NCBI RefSeq assembly: GCF_963970025.1
Contig: NZ_OZ018776.1
Span: 558,001-622,000, forward strand
Reading direction: 5' to 3'
DNA length: 64,000 nt
From: Rickettsia helvetica
Lineage (GTDB): Bacteria; Pseudomonadota; Alphaproteobacteria; Rickettsiales; Rickettsiaceae
Below the pieces are notes generated by a model. That model did not search any database. It saw nothing but the letters and a program-made list of their open reading frames with translations, and had not been told where the DNA came from. The position numbers were made by a program, and so were the translations under genes. Positions 43,301 through 51,465 of this stretch are shown piece after piece. The stretch's first letter is position 1. Every line of letters begins with the position of its first letter.

Positions 43301-44487
43301 TCAATATTAGCAGGTTCGCCTGGTCTTAGAACTCTGAAAATGTCACATAATGCTGCCTCACGGTCCTGATTTTTATCGGCAAATAAGGTATTTCTTATAT
43401 ATGGACCGGATTGAGGACTGATTACTAATATGTTAACATTTTTAATTTTAAGATCATTAATAACATTTAGCATATCAGCAGTAATCATTTCACCGATTTT
43501 TGCCAATACTTCATCGCTTGCAGGATCTCTTAAATCTTCAGATAGATATTTGCCGATTAAAGTTTCATGAGCTACTAAAATATTATTAAGCCCTTCTCCA
43601 AAATATTTTTTAGCCAAACGCGGGGTAATTTTTTGTCCTGCTTTCAGTAACACATTTCCGGTATCTGCATCTACTAAATCACTTGTTAAACGATGAGCAG
43701 TAATATGCTGAGGTATAAATTTAACCGCCCAACCTTTATTTTTAACAAGCTTATAAGTTACTGAATTATAATAAAATTTTATAATTTCTTCAGTACTCAT
43801 ACCTATAGCTCTAAGCAAAGTAGTAGCATAAAGCTTTCTTTTTCTATCAATCCTGAAATAAATAACATCCTTAGCGTCGAATTCTAAATCAAGCCAAGAC
43901 CCTCTATATGGAATAACACGAGCAGAATATAAAAGCTTGCCGGAAGAGTGAATTTTTCCTTCATCATGATAAAAGAATACGCCAGGTGAGCGATGCATTT
44001 GTGATACAACTACTCTTTCCGTACCGTTGATAATAAAAGTACCATTTTTAGTCATTAATGGGATATCACCCATATATACTTCTTGCTCTTTAATTCCTTT
44101 AATTTCTCTAGTACCGGTATCCTCATCTATATCCCAAATACTTAATCTTAAAGTAACTTTAAGAGGAGCAGCATAACTTAAACTTCTTTGACTGCACTCT
44201 TCTACATCATATTTTGGAGTATCGAATTCATATTTTACAAATTCTAAATTAGCAATATTGGAGGAATCTGAAATAGGAAAAATTGAGTTTAATATAGATT
44301 GTAAACCTTTATTTTTTCTTTCAGAATCTTTAATATTTAACTGTAGAAAGTTTTTTTCATATGAATTTTTTTGAATTGCAATCAAATTCGGTATATCTGC
44401 TACTAAATTTATGTGACCGAAATTTTTTCTTATTCTTCTATTATGTGACAAGGGTTGTGCTTCTATATTATCCCTTAATGAAACCAT
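40366..44487 (-). CDS. rpoB: DNA-directed RNA polymerase subunit beta
   Basis: Second-largest core subunit, 1373 residues. The rifampicin region is present (SQFMDQTNPLSEITHKRRL, then GPGGLSRDRAGFEVRDVHP), as are PIETPEGQNIGLI and the C-terminal GRHGNKGVISRI and KSHFGGQRFGEMECWALQ stretches. The residues that usually change in rifampicin-resistant mutants (the Q, D, H and R positions of this region) look like the sensitive type. The gap upstream to rplL is long (897 bases) and full of repeats. Confidence 0.98.
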   Translation of the reverse strand: MVSLRDNIEAQPLSHNRRIRKNFGHINLVADIPNLIAIQKNSYEKNFLQLNIKDSERKNKGLQSILNSIFPISDSSNIANLEFVKYEFDTPKYDVEECSQRSLSYAAPLKVTLRLSIWDIDEDTGTREIKGIKEQEVYMGDIPLMTKNGTFIINGTERVVVSQMHRSPGVFFYHDEGKIHSSGKLLYSARVIPYRGSWLDLEFDAKDVIYFRIDRKRKLYATTLLRAIGMSTEEIIKFYYNSVTYKLVKNKGWAVKFIPQHITAHRLTSDLVDADTGNVLLKAGQKITPRLAKKYFGEGLNNILVAHETLIGKYLSEDLRDPASDEVLAKIGEMITADMLNVINDLKIKNVNILVISPQSGPYIRNTLFADKNQDREAALCDIFRVLRPGEPANIEAAESLFYNLFFDVERYDLSEVGRIKMNSRLELNISEEVTVLTIDDIKNIVRVLVELKDSKGIIDDIDHLGNRRVRSVGELIENQFRIGLVRMEKSVIERMSAGDVDTVMPHDLVNSKILVSVVKEFFSTSQLSQFMDQTNPLSEITHKRRLSALGPGGLSRDRAGFEVRDVHPTHYGRICPIETPEGQNIGLINSMATYARINKHGFIESPYRRVKDGRVTDEVVYLSAIEEGKYKIGQANSKVDKDGKLQGEFINCRVEGGNFVMVEPHEVDFIDVTPMQVVSVAASLIPFLENDDANRALMGSNMQRQAVPLIKTDAPFVGTGVEGVVAKDSGASVLALHDGIVEQVDSNRIVIRTLEQKVDGSPSVDIYNLLKFQKSNHNTCINQKPLVKVGHYVKKNDIIADGPSTDNGEIALGRNVLVAFLPWNGYNFEDSILISERIVKEDVFTSIHIEEFEVIARDTRLGPEEITRDIPNVSEEALHHLDEVGIIYVGAEVKAGDILVGKVTPKSESPITPEEKLLRAIFGEKAFDVKDSSLHVPSGVSGTVVEVRVFSRRGVEKDQRAIAIAKQQIEKLAKDRDDELEIIEHFVFSWLEKLLVGQVIINGPKQVKAGQTITTEMLKGLSKGQFWQFTVEDANIMNEIEQIKTHYDEKKEALDKRFATKVEKLQSGDDLPQGALKVVKVFIATKHKLQPGDKMAGRHGNKGVISRIVPEEDMPFLEDGTVVDIVLNPLGLPSRMNIGQILETHLGWASINLAKKISTLVKEYKNKHIGIEQIKKFLIELYGENINSILERPAEEIISFCKEVSKGVHFATPVFDGAKVQDVKDMLKLAGQDPSGQVKLIDGRTGEYFDRLVTVGQKYLLKLHHLVDNKIHSRSIGPYSLVTQQPLGGKSHFGGQRFGEMECWALQAYGAAYTLQEMLTVKSDDVNGRIKTYDSIVRGENNFESGIPESFNVMIKEFRSLCLNVKLEVTSS

Positions 44488-44714
44488 ATAATCTCCTGAC
44501 TGATAAAATGACTGCCCGTATTGAAGTGATTAGGTTCTGTATATAAAATTTAAATTATTTATATTTTAAACAATAAAGTTTTTATTGGAATAGATACCTA
44601 TTTCGATAAAATGCTTATAATTTGCAGTAAAAAACTAAAATATACTGTTTTAAATTTTTTTACATAGAACTTAAATTAAAGAAACCTAGTAAGTTTCTTA
44701 TTTAGATCTTGTGT

Positions 44715-44858
44715 AGGCTCTGCGAACATTTCTAAAAAGATTTGATTTTGGTTATTTGTTTGTTGCAAAAAATTATAAGATTTTTTTAAAATAAGAGCAT
44801 TTCTTCAAAAATCTTATTAATTTTCACTAAAAATCAATTATAAATGTTCACAGAACCT
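44715..44858. repeat. AT-rich palindromic element, family D, copy 1
   Basis: The outer arms aggctctgcgaacattt and aaatgttcacagaacct (two mismatches when paired) enclose a conserved core, ttataagatttttttaaaat...caaaaatcttattaattttc, which forms a second hairpin. It lies 228 bases upstream of the rpoB start. The same core occurs at 45212, 45796 and 49188. Confidence 0.8.
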
Positions 44859-44900
44859 AGAAAATTTCAATAATTTAAATTTCTAGACGTATGGTATGTT

Positions 44901-45062
44901 ATAGTAAATTAACTTGAATTAGGGATAATTTCTACATCATCTTTTAATTTTTTAAGAACATATTTCATATCGTAAATGGATTAGTATTAGAGGTATTCGC
45001 TATTCCCTTAAAAAAATAAAATATTTTCTATAAATCATCCCTAATTCAAGTTAATTTACTAT
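44901..45062. mobile_element. MITE-like element with perfect 26-bp terminal inverted repeats
   Basis: The left end (44901-44926) starts atagtaaattaacttgaatt and its exact complement forms the right end (45037-45062). The 162-bp element has no coding capacity, and TA occurs near both ends, as in elements that use TA targets (IS630/Tc1-type). The interior is AT-rich and not palindromic. It resembles a non-autonomous derivative of an insertion sequence. I saw no second copy in this window. Confidence 0.65.
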
Positions 45063-45111
45063 GGCACTGTTAACAAAATAATTTTAAAGCTAATTAAATA
45101 ATTTTTAAACA

Positions 45112-45153
45112 AAAAAGCCTTATTCAAATTTAATTACTAAAATAAGGCTTTTT
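45112..45153. terminator. Bidirectional rho-independent terminator upstream of rpoB
   Basis: A perfect 13-bp stem, aaaaagccttatt paired with aataaggcttttt, has a 16-base loop. The stem ends give an A-run on one side and a T-run on the other, so it could work in both directions. It lies between rplL and rpoB on the minus-strand transcript and may end or attenuate rplJL transcription before rpoBC, implying a separate promoter or read-through for rpoBC. Confidence 0.7.
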
Positions 45154-45211
45154 AGATTTTAAGAAGTTAATTTAAAGCTATAAAATATTTCACCTGTAAT
45201 GCAAAAAACAT

Positions 45212-45372
45212 TAGGTCCTGTAAAGGAAAATTAATCTATATTTAGTTGTTTTTGATTGAAAATTATAAGATTTTTTTTGGAATAAAAATAACTGTTCCAG
45301 CAAGAATCTTATTACTTTTTACTTAAAAATATCTAAAAATACGAATAATTTAACTTTTCTTTATAGAACCTA
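45212..45372. repeat. AT-rich palindromic element, family D, copy 2
   Basis: The outer arms taggtcctgtaaaggaaa and tttctttatagaaccta surround the conserved core (attataagattttttttgga...caagaatcttatta). It starts 12 bases past the rplL stop codon on the minus strand. Confidence 0.78.
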
Positions 45373-45384
45373 GTGTAGAAATAA

Positions 45385-45762
45385 TTATTTTAATTCAACT
45401 TTTGCTCCAGCAGCTTCTAACTTACCTTTGATTTCTTCTGCTTCCGCTTTTTTCACATTGCTTTTAATCGGCTTTGGAGCTTCATCAACTAATTTCTTAG
45501 CTTCAATTAAACCAAGACCTGTGATATCTTTTACAACTTTAATTACTTCAACTTTCTTGTCACCGGCAGCTGTTAAAACTACTTCAAACTCAGTTTTTTC
45601 AGCAGCTGCTTCAGCCGCAGGAGCTGCAGTGCCGGCAGCTGCTACAGCTACAGGTGCTGCTGCAGATACACCCCATTTTCCTTCTAGCATTTTCACAAGC
45701 TCAGCTGCTTGCATTAATGTTAATGATGATAATTGTTCTTCAATTTTAGCTAAATCTGCCAT
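45385..45762 (-). CDS. rplL: 50S ribosomal protein L7/L12
   Basis: L7/L12 forms the flexible stalk that recruits translation factors. The 125-residue product has the N-terminal dimerisation domain (LSSLTLMQAAELVKMLE), an Ala/Pro hinge (about residues 35-55) and the C-terminal factor-binding domain (EFEVVLTAAGDKKVEVIKVV and GLIEAKKLVDEAP). It is separated from rplJ by a family D palindrome of 158 bp, which is unusual for this pair. Confidence 0.97.
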   Translation of the reverse strand: MADLAKIEEQLSSLTLMQAAELVKMLEGKWGVSAAAPVAVAAAGTAAPAAEAAAEKTEFEVVLTAAGDKKVEVIKVVKDITGLGLIEAKKLVDEAPKPIKSNVKKAEAEEIKGKLEAAGAKVELK

Positions 45763-45795
45763 AATTTTTTCCTTTTTACTTTTTTTTATATTGAG

Positions 45796-45953
45796 AGGTT
45801 ACTGCACCAGGTATTTTAAAGTTAATTAAATTCTTTTTTGCTGCAAATTATAAGATTTTTTTAAAATAGGAACAATTATTTCGATAAAAATCTTATTAAT
45901 TTTCACTATAAAAGCTCTTTAATTATCAATTAAAATACCTGGTGCAGTAACCT
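45796..45953. repeat. AT-rich palindromic element, family D, copy 3, between rplJ and rplL
   Basis: The outer arms are a perfect 24-bp inverted repeat (45796-45819 and 45930-45953, including actgcaccaggtattttaa). The inner core hairpin (aaattataagattttttt, then aaaaatcttattaattttc) is as in the other copies. It lies 5 bases after the rplJ stop and 33 bases before the rplL start, inside the L10-L7/L12 transcript. Confidence 0.88.
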
Positions 45954-45958
45954 TTAAG

Positions 45959-46465
45959 TTAATTTTTACTAGCATGCGCTTGTATTACTCTTGCCATACT
46001 CGAAGACGGGGCTTGTAAAACACCTACAACCTTAGTAGCCAGTGCTTGTAATAACCCAACAATTTTACCTCTAAGCTCATTAAGCGAAGGTAGCTTAGAA
46101 AGTTCTTTTATTGCATGTTCATCTAATACGTGATTATCGACTATTCCACCAATAATCTTAAGATTATCATTAGCCTTAGCAAAATTAACTACTAATTTTG
46201 CCATCTCAACCGGTTCTTTAGAATAAACAATAGCAGTAGGACCCACAAATAAATTAGCAATACTAAGCCCTGCTTGATTTGCAGCTATTTTTGCTAAAGT
46301 ATTTTTAACTACTTTAAAACCTGCTTCTTTAGATTTCAGTGATTCTCTAAGCGAACTCACTTGACTAACGGTTAACCCGTGATAATGAGTAATAATTACA
46401 GATGGCGATTCTTTATAAATATTTATAATATCCTCTACTGCTACCGGTTTTTCTGATCTTAACAC
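45959..46465 (-). CDS. rplJ: 50S ribosomal protein L10
   Basis: L10 anchors the L7/L12 stalk on 23S rRNA. The 168 residues include SPSVIITHYHGLTVSQVSSLR, KVVKNTLAKIAA and FVGPTAIVY, all family hallmarks. The start is GTG at 46465, supported by an AAGGAG site 8 bases upstream. The C-terminal helix that carries the L7/L12 dimers is present. Confidence 0.96.
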   Translation of the reverse strand: MLRSEKPVAVEDIINIYKESPSVIITHYHGLTVSQVSSLRESLKSKEAGFKVVKNTLAKIAANQAGLSIANLFVGPTAIVYSKEPVEMAKLVVNFAKANDNLKIIGGIVDNHVLDEHAIKELSKLPSLNELRGKIVGLLQALATKVVGVLQAPSSSMARVIQAHASKN

Positions 46466-46571
46466 CTTTTAATTCTCCTTTTATAACACAGTTTAATATA
46501 TTTAAACTGATACAAATGCTTAAAATAACAAAACTTTTTTATTATTACTTACCGTTAAACGACTATAAAAA

Positions 46572-47291
46572 TTATGCTATACTAGTTAAATCTATTTGTA
46601 CCGATGCTCCCATAGTAGAAGATAAATACACTGCTTTTAAATAACTTCCTTTTAATCCGGCAGGTTTCGCTTTAATTACTGCTTTAATAAACGCATTTAA
46701 ATTTTTTAATAAATCTTGGTCTGAGAAAGATAATTTTCCAAGCCCTGCATGAATTATACCTGCTTTCTCTGCTCTATATTCTACCTGACCGCTTTTAGCA
46801 TTTTTAATAGCATTTTTAATATCTAAAGTTACGGTACCAAGTTTAGGGTTAGGCATTAAACCTCTTGGTCCTAAAATTCTTGCAACTGAACCTATAGCTG
46901 CCATCATATCGGGAGTAGCTATACATACATCGAAATTAATTTTCCCTGCTTTAATTTCATCAATGATATTTGTTGAACCTACTAAATCTGCTCTCGCACT
47001 TTTAGCTTCCTCTTCTCTTTCTTCTTTACAAATGACGGCAACTCTTACGGTTTTGCCTGTACCGGCAGGTAAATTAACTACGCCGCGTACCATTTGATCG
47101 GAATGTCTAGGATCAATTCCAAGCTTCATAACTATTTCTAAGGTTGGATCAAATTTAACATATGATGCTGATTTTAATCGTTCAACTGCATTTATTAAAT
47201 TATATAAAGTATCTGATTTTACTTTTTCTCTAGCTTCTCTTATTTTTTTACCGCCGCTAATTTTTACGGCAACATCTTTCTTATTTGACAT
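46572..47291 (-). CDS. rplA: 50S ribosomal protein L1
   Basis: L1 binds 23S rRNA at the E-site stalk and in many bacteria represses its own operon. The 239 residues show VVNLPAGTGKTVRVAV, ATPDMMAAIGSVARILGPRGLMPNPKLGTVT and the C-terminal GSYLKAVYLSSTMGASVQID, all typical. It starts 5 bases after the rplK stop; the rplA-rplJ gap is 106 bases. Confidence 0.97.
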   Translation of the reverse strand: MSNKKDVAVKISGGKKIREAREKVKSDTLYNLINAVERLKSASYVKFDPTLEIVMKLGIDPRHSDQMVRGVVNLPAGTGKTVRVAVICKEEREEEAKSARADLVGSTNIIDEIKAGKINFDVCIATPDMMAAIGSVARILGPRGLMPNPKLGTVTLDIKNAIKNAKSGQVEYRAEKAGIIHAGLGKLSFSDQDLLKNLNAFIKAVIKAKPAGLKGSYLKAVYLSSTMGASVQIDLTSIA

Positions 47292-47296
47292 AATAA

Positions 47297-47734
47297 TTAA
47301 TTCCCTACCACTTCAAGTCCCATAGATGTAGCACTACCACAAATAATTTTTGTTGCTGCTTCAATATTTTTTGTATTTAAATCAGGCATTTTTAACTTTG
47401 CAATTTCACGACAATCATCCATAGTAACTTTGCCTACTATGGCTTCTTTTTTAGTAGCACTAGAACCTTTAGTAATTTTAGCATACTTCTTTAAAAAGTA
47501 AGAAGCAGGAGGAGTTTTTATTTTAAAAGAAAAACTACTATCTTCATAAACGGTAATTACGGTTGGCAGAGGTATTCCTTTTTCCATACCTTGCGTAGCA
47601 TCATTAAAATCTTTACAAAATGCTACAATATTAACTTTTCTTTGCCCTAGGGCCGGTCCTATAGGAGGAGCAGGAGCGGCGCCGGCAGCCGGAATTATCA
47701 AGTTAATATAACCTTTTATTGCTTTCTGAGACAT
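47297..47734 (-). CDS. rplK: 50S ribosomal protein L11
   Basis: L11 belongs to the GTPase-associated centre. The 145 residues include INLIIPAAGAAPAPPIGPALGQRKVNI, the thiostrepton-region prolines, and the C-terminal RNA-binding part GTVTMDD-like (here IVGKVTMDDCREIAKLKMPDLNT). It begins the L11-L1 gene pair on the minus strand, 231 bases after nusG. Confidence 0.97.
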   Translation of the reverse strand: MSQKAIKGYINLIIPAAGAAPAPPIGPALGQRKVNIVAFCKDFNDATQGMEKGIPLPTVITVYEDSSFSFKIKTPPASYFLKKYAKITKGSSATKKEAIVGKVTMDDCREIAKLKMPDLNTKNIEAATKIICGSATSMGLEVVGN

Positions 47735-47868
47735 TCTATAAATATCCTTATTTTTCTCTTAAATTAATATTACTTTATAACACTCTTACGTAGAGGCAAT
47801 TTATATATTGTACTTTAGTCCTAACTAGACATATACTTCTTTTTTTAAAGAAGTTTTAAATAATGAGT

Positions 47869-47900
47869 AATAAAAGTGAAAAGCGGTTTTCACTTTTATT
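47869..47900. other. Hairpin in the nusG-rplK spacer
   Basis: A perfect 14-bp stem (aataaaagtgaaaa and its complement) has a gcgg tetraloop. No T-run follows it on the minus strand, so it is a poor intrinsic terminator. It may be a processing or attenuation site between nusG and rplK, or part of a rplKA leader structure. Confidence 0.5.
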
Positions 47901-47965
47901 AAAAATTTATTTATTTTTCTTACTCTTCATTTTATTTAGTAGTATTTTTAAAATACTATCGACTT

Positions 47966-48544
47966 TTAATCATTTTTCTTTACTTGATTAAAATTTAGTT
48001 CTATTGGAGTTGCTTTACCAAATATTGACACTGAAACTTTTAACCTATTTTTTTCTTGATCTATTTCTTCTACTGTACCTATGAAAGTTTCAAAAGGACC
48101 ATCTGTAACAGTCACTATTTCACCGACTTCATACAATTTAGAATTCTTTGCTTCTTTAGCTTCTGCTTCCAAATTATTAAAAATATTTTGTATTTCGCTT
48201 TCTGTAAGAGCTTTTGGCGTGGTTTTGCTTCCTAAAAAGCCGGTTACTCCAGGTATATTTTTCACTAAATGCCAAGATTTATCAGTCATATTCATCTTTA
48301 TCAAGATATAACTCGGCATTAGTTTTTTTTCTACCTCGATATTTTTACCGCGTTTAACTTCAGAAACTCCAAAAACAGGTATTAATATATCTTCAAAAAA
48401 ATCCGTCATTTTCTGTTTAGCGATTTTTCTAAGCATATCTTCTTTAATGCGTTTCTCTGCTCCCGATGCCGTATGTACCACATACCACTGCTTTACATTT
48501 TTTTCAGAAGAAGGCAATATATTATCTATACTCTGTTCTGTCAC
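47966..48544 (-). CDS. nusG: Transcription termination/antitermination factor NusG
   Basis: NusG links RNA polymerase with Rho or ribosomes. The 192-residue protein has the NGN domain (WYVVHTASGAEKRIKE near residue 20, MPSYILIKMNM near 80, IPGVTGFLGS near 98) and a C-terminal KOW domain (EIVTVTDGPFETFIGTVEEI near 143). It starts 15 bases after the secE stop, the usual secE-nusG pairing. Confidence 0.96.
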   Translation of the reverse strand: MTEQSIDNILPSSEKNVKQWYVVHTASGAEKRIKEDMLRKIAKQKMTDFFEDILIPVFGVSEVKRGKNIEVEKKLMPSYILIKMNMTDKSWHLVKNIPGVTGFLGSKTTPKALTESEIQNIFNNLEAEAKEAKNSKLYEVGEIVTVTDGPFETFIGTVEEIDQEKNRLKVSVSIFGKATPIELNFNQVKKND

Positions 48545-48559
48545 AATTTATTCCTTATA

Positions 48560-48760
48560 CTATTTGCCGATATTAAGCAAAAGCTGCATTATGTTATGTA
48601 TACTATAATCAAGCACCAAACAAATTAGGCTAAAAATAAAAACTGCTACTACCACTACTAATGTTGAAGCAACAAGCTCTTTTCTAGTTGGCCAAACTAC
48701 CTTATAAGTTTCTTGTTTAACTTGTTCAAAAAACTTATAAATTTTATATTCTTTAAACAT
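48560..48760 (-). CDS. secE: Preprotein translocase subunit SecE
   Basis: SecE clamps SecY in the protein-conducting channel. From ATG 48760 the product is 66 residues: [22 protein letters not shown] (the conserved amphipathic helix) and a single membrane segment (about residues 33-54). The frame continues upstream to 48847, but those 29 residues derive from repeat-like DNA and resemble no SecE, so I reject that longer start. No strong ribosome-binding site is seen. Confidence 0.92.
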
Positions 48761-48774
48761 ATTTTTGTTAGGTA

Positions 48775-48930
48775 ATTTATTAGACTTCTTACAACATTCT
48801 ACTTCTAGAGGTAATTGAGACGATGATCCCAGCACTGGAATTCTCACGTACTAGTATGTACGCTGCGATTCGAGGTGAAGTATCCCTTTCAAATTCCTCT
48901 CTATAAGCGAATTTTATAAAAAGTCTATAT
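48775..48930. repeat. Diverged family E element upstream of secE
   Basis: In the minus-strand direction the region reads cgaatcgcagcgtac, atactagtac, gtgagaattccag, which parallels the family E core gcagcgta...tacgtgagga seen at 56104 and 57076. A 5-bp stem cgtac/gtacg lies at 48847-48862. The unused N-terminal extension of the secE frame comes from this element. Confidence 0.5.
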
Positions 48931-48959
48931 TTTATAGCAAAAAAACTCTAAACCTATAA

Positions 48960-49035
48960 TGGCAGGAGCGACAGGCATCGAACCCGCAACCTCCGGTTTT
49001 GGAGACCGGTGCTCTACCAATTGAGCTACACTCCT
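48960..49035 (-). tRNA. tRNA-Trp (CCA)
   Basis: A 76-nt cloverleaf with encoded CCA end. The acceptor stem is AGGAGTG paired with CGCTCCT, the D arm GCTCAATTGGTAGAGC, the anticodon loop CTCCAAA with anticodon CCA, and the T arm GCGGGTTCGATGCCTGT. It lies between fusA and secE. tRNA-Trp just before secE is the standard bacterial arrangement, where tuf normally precedes it. Confidence 0.96.
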
Positions 49036-49187
49036 ATCATATTTTTAATAAAAAATCAATAAATTTATTAAAAATATTTGTTAAAAAATTACTATAATAA
49101 CCAGTACTTCTAATTTATAAGCTGTCATAGTAAAACAACATTTACCTTTGCAAGACATGACATTAATTATATCTAGTTAGAGACCTC

Positions 49188-49353
49188 TAGGTTCTATACA
49201 CTTTTAATAGAATAATCATAATTAAGGTTCTTTTTAGCTGCAAATTATAAGATTTTTTTGAAATGGAAACAACTATCCTCTCAAAAATCTTATTAATTTT
49301 CGTTTAAAAATACCTCATAATTATAATCATTAATCAAAAGTGTACAGAGTCTA
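49188..49353. repeat. AT-rich palindromic element, family D, copy 4, after fusA
   Basis: The outer arms are taggttctatacacttttaa and the near-complement ending aaagtgtacagagtcta; the inner core is aaattataagatttttttga...caaaaatcttattaattttc. It ends 2 bases from the fusA stop codon. The 320-base gap from 49036 to 49355 holds this element and nothing else that I recognise. Confidence 0.8.
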
Positions 49354-49355
49354 AA

Positions 49356-51455
49356 TTATTTTTTAGCTTTAATAATATCAGCTACCTGACTTGGCACTTG
49401 ATCATAATGAGAAAATATCATACTAAACTGAGCTCTACCTTGAGATAAAGACCTAAGCATATTAACATAACCAAACATTTCCGCTAAAGGAACATTCGCA
49501 GTAACTACTTGAGCATTCCCTCTTGGATCCATGCTTTGAATTTGCCCTCTACGACTATTTAAATCGCCTATAATATCACCCATATATTCATCAGGAGTGA
49601 TAACTTCAACTTTCATAATTGGCTCAAGTAATTTAGGATTACCTTTCGGCATTCCTTCTCTAAATGCTGCCTTTGCAGCAATCTCAAATGCAAGTACACT
49701 AGAATCTACATCATGAAACGCACCGTCAACTAAAGTCGCTTTAAAATCAATCATAGGATAACCGGCAATAACACCGGTTTCTCTAATATTATTTAATCCT
49801 TTTTCAACACCTGGTATATATTCTTTAGGCACGGCACCGCCGACGATTTTACTTTCAAAGACAAAAGTTTTATTTTTATCCTCATCTTTTAGATCTTTTA
49901 CCTCTTTTAGAGGCTCAAAAATAATTTTTACACGAGCAAATTGTCCTGCACCGCCAGATTGTTTCTTATGGGTATAATCAATTTCGCAAGCTTTTGTTAT
50001 AGTCTCGCGATATGCTACTTGAGGAACTCCAATATTTGCTTCAACCTTAAACTCTCTTCTCATACGATCAATGATAATTTCTAAATGGAGTTCTCCCATT
50101 CCTTTTATCACTGTTTGTCCTGTTTCATGATCTGTTGAAACTCTAAATGATGGATCTTCGGCTGCCAAACGAGAAAGTGCTAAGCCCATTTTTTCTTGAT
50201 CGGCTGTTGATTTAGGTTCTACTGCAAGCTCAATTACCGGCTCTGGAAATTCCATTCTTTCTAAGATTACTTGCTTATCAATATCAGATAACGTATCACC
50301 GGTGGTAGTATCTTTAAGACCTGCTAAAGCTACTATATCACCTGCTGATGCTTCTTTTACGTCTTCACGATTATTAGCATGCATTAATAGCATTCTACCG
50401 ATTTTTTCTCTTTTATTCTTTACGGTATTAATAACAGTTGTTCCTGAAGTAATTTTACCTGAATATATTCTAATAAAAGTTAATGAACCAACAAACGGGT
50501 CATTCATAATTTTAAATGCTAAAGCTGCAAACGGCTCAGTTACTGAAATAGGGAAATCTTTTTCTTCACCGGTATTTACTTCCATACCTTTTACTATACC
50601 TATATCAATAGGCGAAGGTAGGAAATCAACTACGGCATCAAGTAAAGGTTGCACTCCTTTATTTTTAAAAGCACTACCGCATAAAACCGGATAAAAAGCT
50701 GCTGAAATAGTCCCATTTCGGATTAATCTTTTTATCTCTTCTTCTGTTACTTCTTCACCTGATAAATATTTTTCCATAACATGATCATCTAACTCAACAA
50801 CCATATCAAGTAATTTAGCACGATATTCTTCAGCTTTATCTTTCATATCAGCAGGTATATGTTCTTCAAAATACTTAGCTCCAAGTGATTCATCTTTCCA
50901 AATCACTGCTTTCATTTTAACAAGATCAATTATACCTTTAAAATTTTCTTCAATCCCTACAGGCAACTGAATAACAAGCGGTTTTGCTCCTAAACGATCT
51001 TTGATCATTTCAACGCATCTATAAAAATCTGCTCCCATTCTGTCCATTTTATTGACAAAACACATTCTAGGAACATTATATTTATCTGCTTGCCTCCAAA
51101 CCGTTTCTGACTGCGGTTCAACACCTGCTACACCGTCAAATACTGCAACCGCACCGTCAAGAACACGAAGCGAACGCTCTACTTCGATAGTAAAGTCAAC
51201 GTGTCCGGGAGTATCGATAATATTAATTATTTTATCTTGCCATCTACAAGTAGTAGCAGCTGAGGTAATGGTTATACCGCGTTCTTGCTCTTGCTCCATC
51301 CAGTCCATGGTAGCACCGCCCTCATGAACTTCACCTATTTTATGTGATTTACCAGTATAATATAAAATACGTTCGGTAGTTGTGGTTTTACCAGCATCAA
51401 TGTGAGCACATATACCGATATTACGAATATGCTCAAGTTTATTTATTTTACTCAT
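49356..51455 (-). CDS. fusA: Elongation factor G
   Basis: EF-G catalyses ribosomal translocation and recycling. The 699 residues include G1 AHIDAGKTT at about 17-25, the switch region RGITITSAATTC, G3 DTPGHVDF near residue 83 and G4 NKMDRMGAD near 137; domains III-V follow (GMGELHLEIIIDR near 460, VPLAEMFGYVNMLRSLSQGRA near 650). It starts 10 bases after rpsG. tuf does not follow it; the next genes are tRNA-Trp and secE. Confidence 0.98.
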   Translation of the reverse strand: MSKINKLEHIRNIGICAHIDAGKTTTTERILYYTGKSHKIGEVHEGGATMDWMEQEQERGITITSAATTCRWQDKIINIIDTPGHVDFTIEVERSLRVLDGAVAVFDGVAGVEPQSETVWRQADKYNVPRMCFVNKMDRMGADFYRCVEMIKDRLGAKPLVIQLPVGIEENFKGIIDLVKMKAVIWKDESLGAKYFEEHIPADMKDKAEEYRAKLLDMVVELDDHVMEKYLSGEEVTEEEIKRLIRNGTISAAFYPVLCGSAFKNKGVQPLLDAVVDFLPSPIDIGIVKGMEVNTGEEKDFPISVTEPFAALAFKIMNDPFVGSLTFIRIYSGKITSGTTVINTVKNKREKIGRMLLMHANNREDVKEASAGDIVALAGLKDTTTGDTLSDIDKQVILERMEFPEPVIELAVEPKSTADQEKMGLALSRLAAEDPSFRVSTDHETGQTVIKGMGELHLEIIIDRMRREFKVEANIGVPQVAYRETITKACEIDYTHKKQSGGAGQFARVKIIFEPLKEVKDLKDEDKNKTFVFESKIVGGAVPKEYIPGVEKGLNNIRETGVIAGYPMIDFKATLVDGAFHDVDSSVLAFEIAAKAAFREGMPKGNPKLLEPIMKVEVITPDEYMGDIIGDLNSRRGQIQSMDPRGNAQVVTANVPLAEMFGYVNMLRSLSQGRAQFSMIFSHYDQVPSQVADIIKAKK

Positions 51456-51465
51456 TTACCCTACC

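Noticed and set aside
45428..45829. 133-residue frame on the plus strand opposite rplL
   Set aside because: It is the antisense of the Ala-rich L7/L12 coding sequence; rplL is certain and the antisense frame shows no family.
47869..47900. Rho-independent terminator between nusG and rplK
   Set aside because: The stem is perfect but no T-run follows in the minus-strand direction, so it was kept only as a hairpin.
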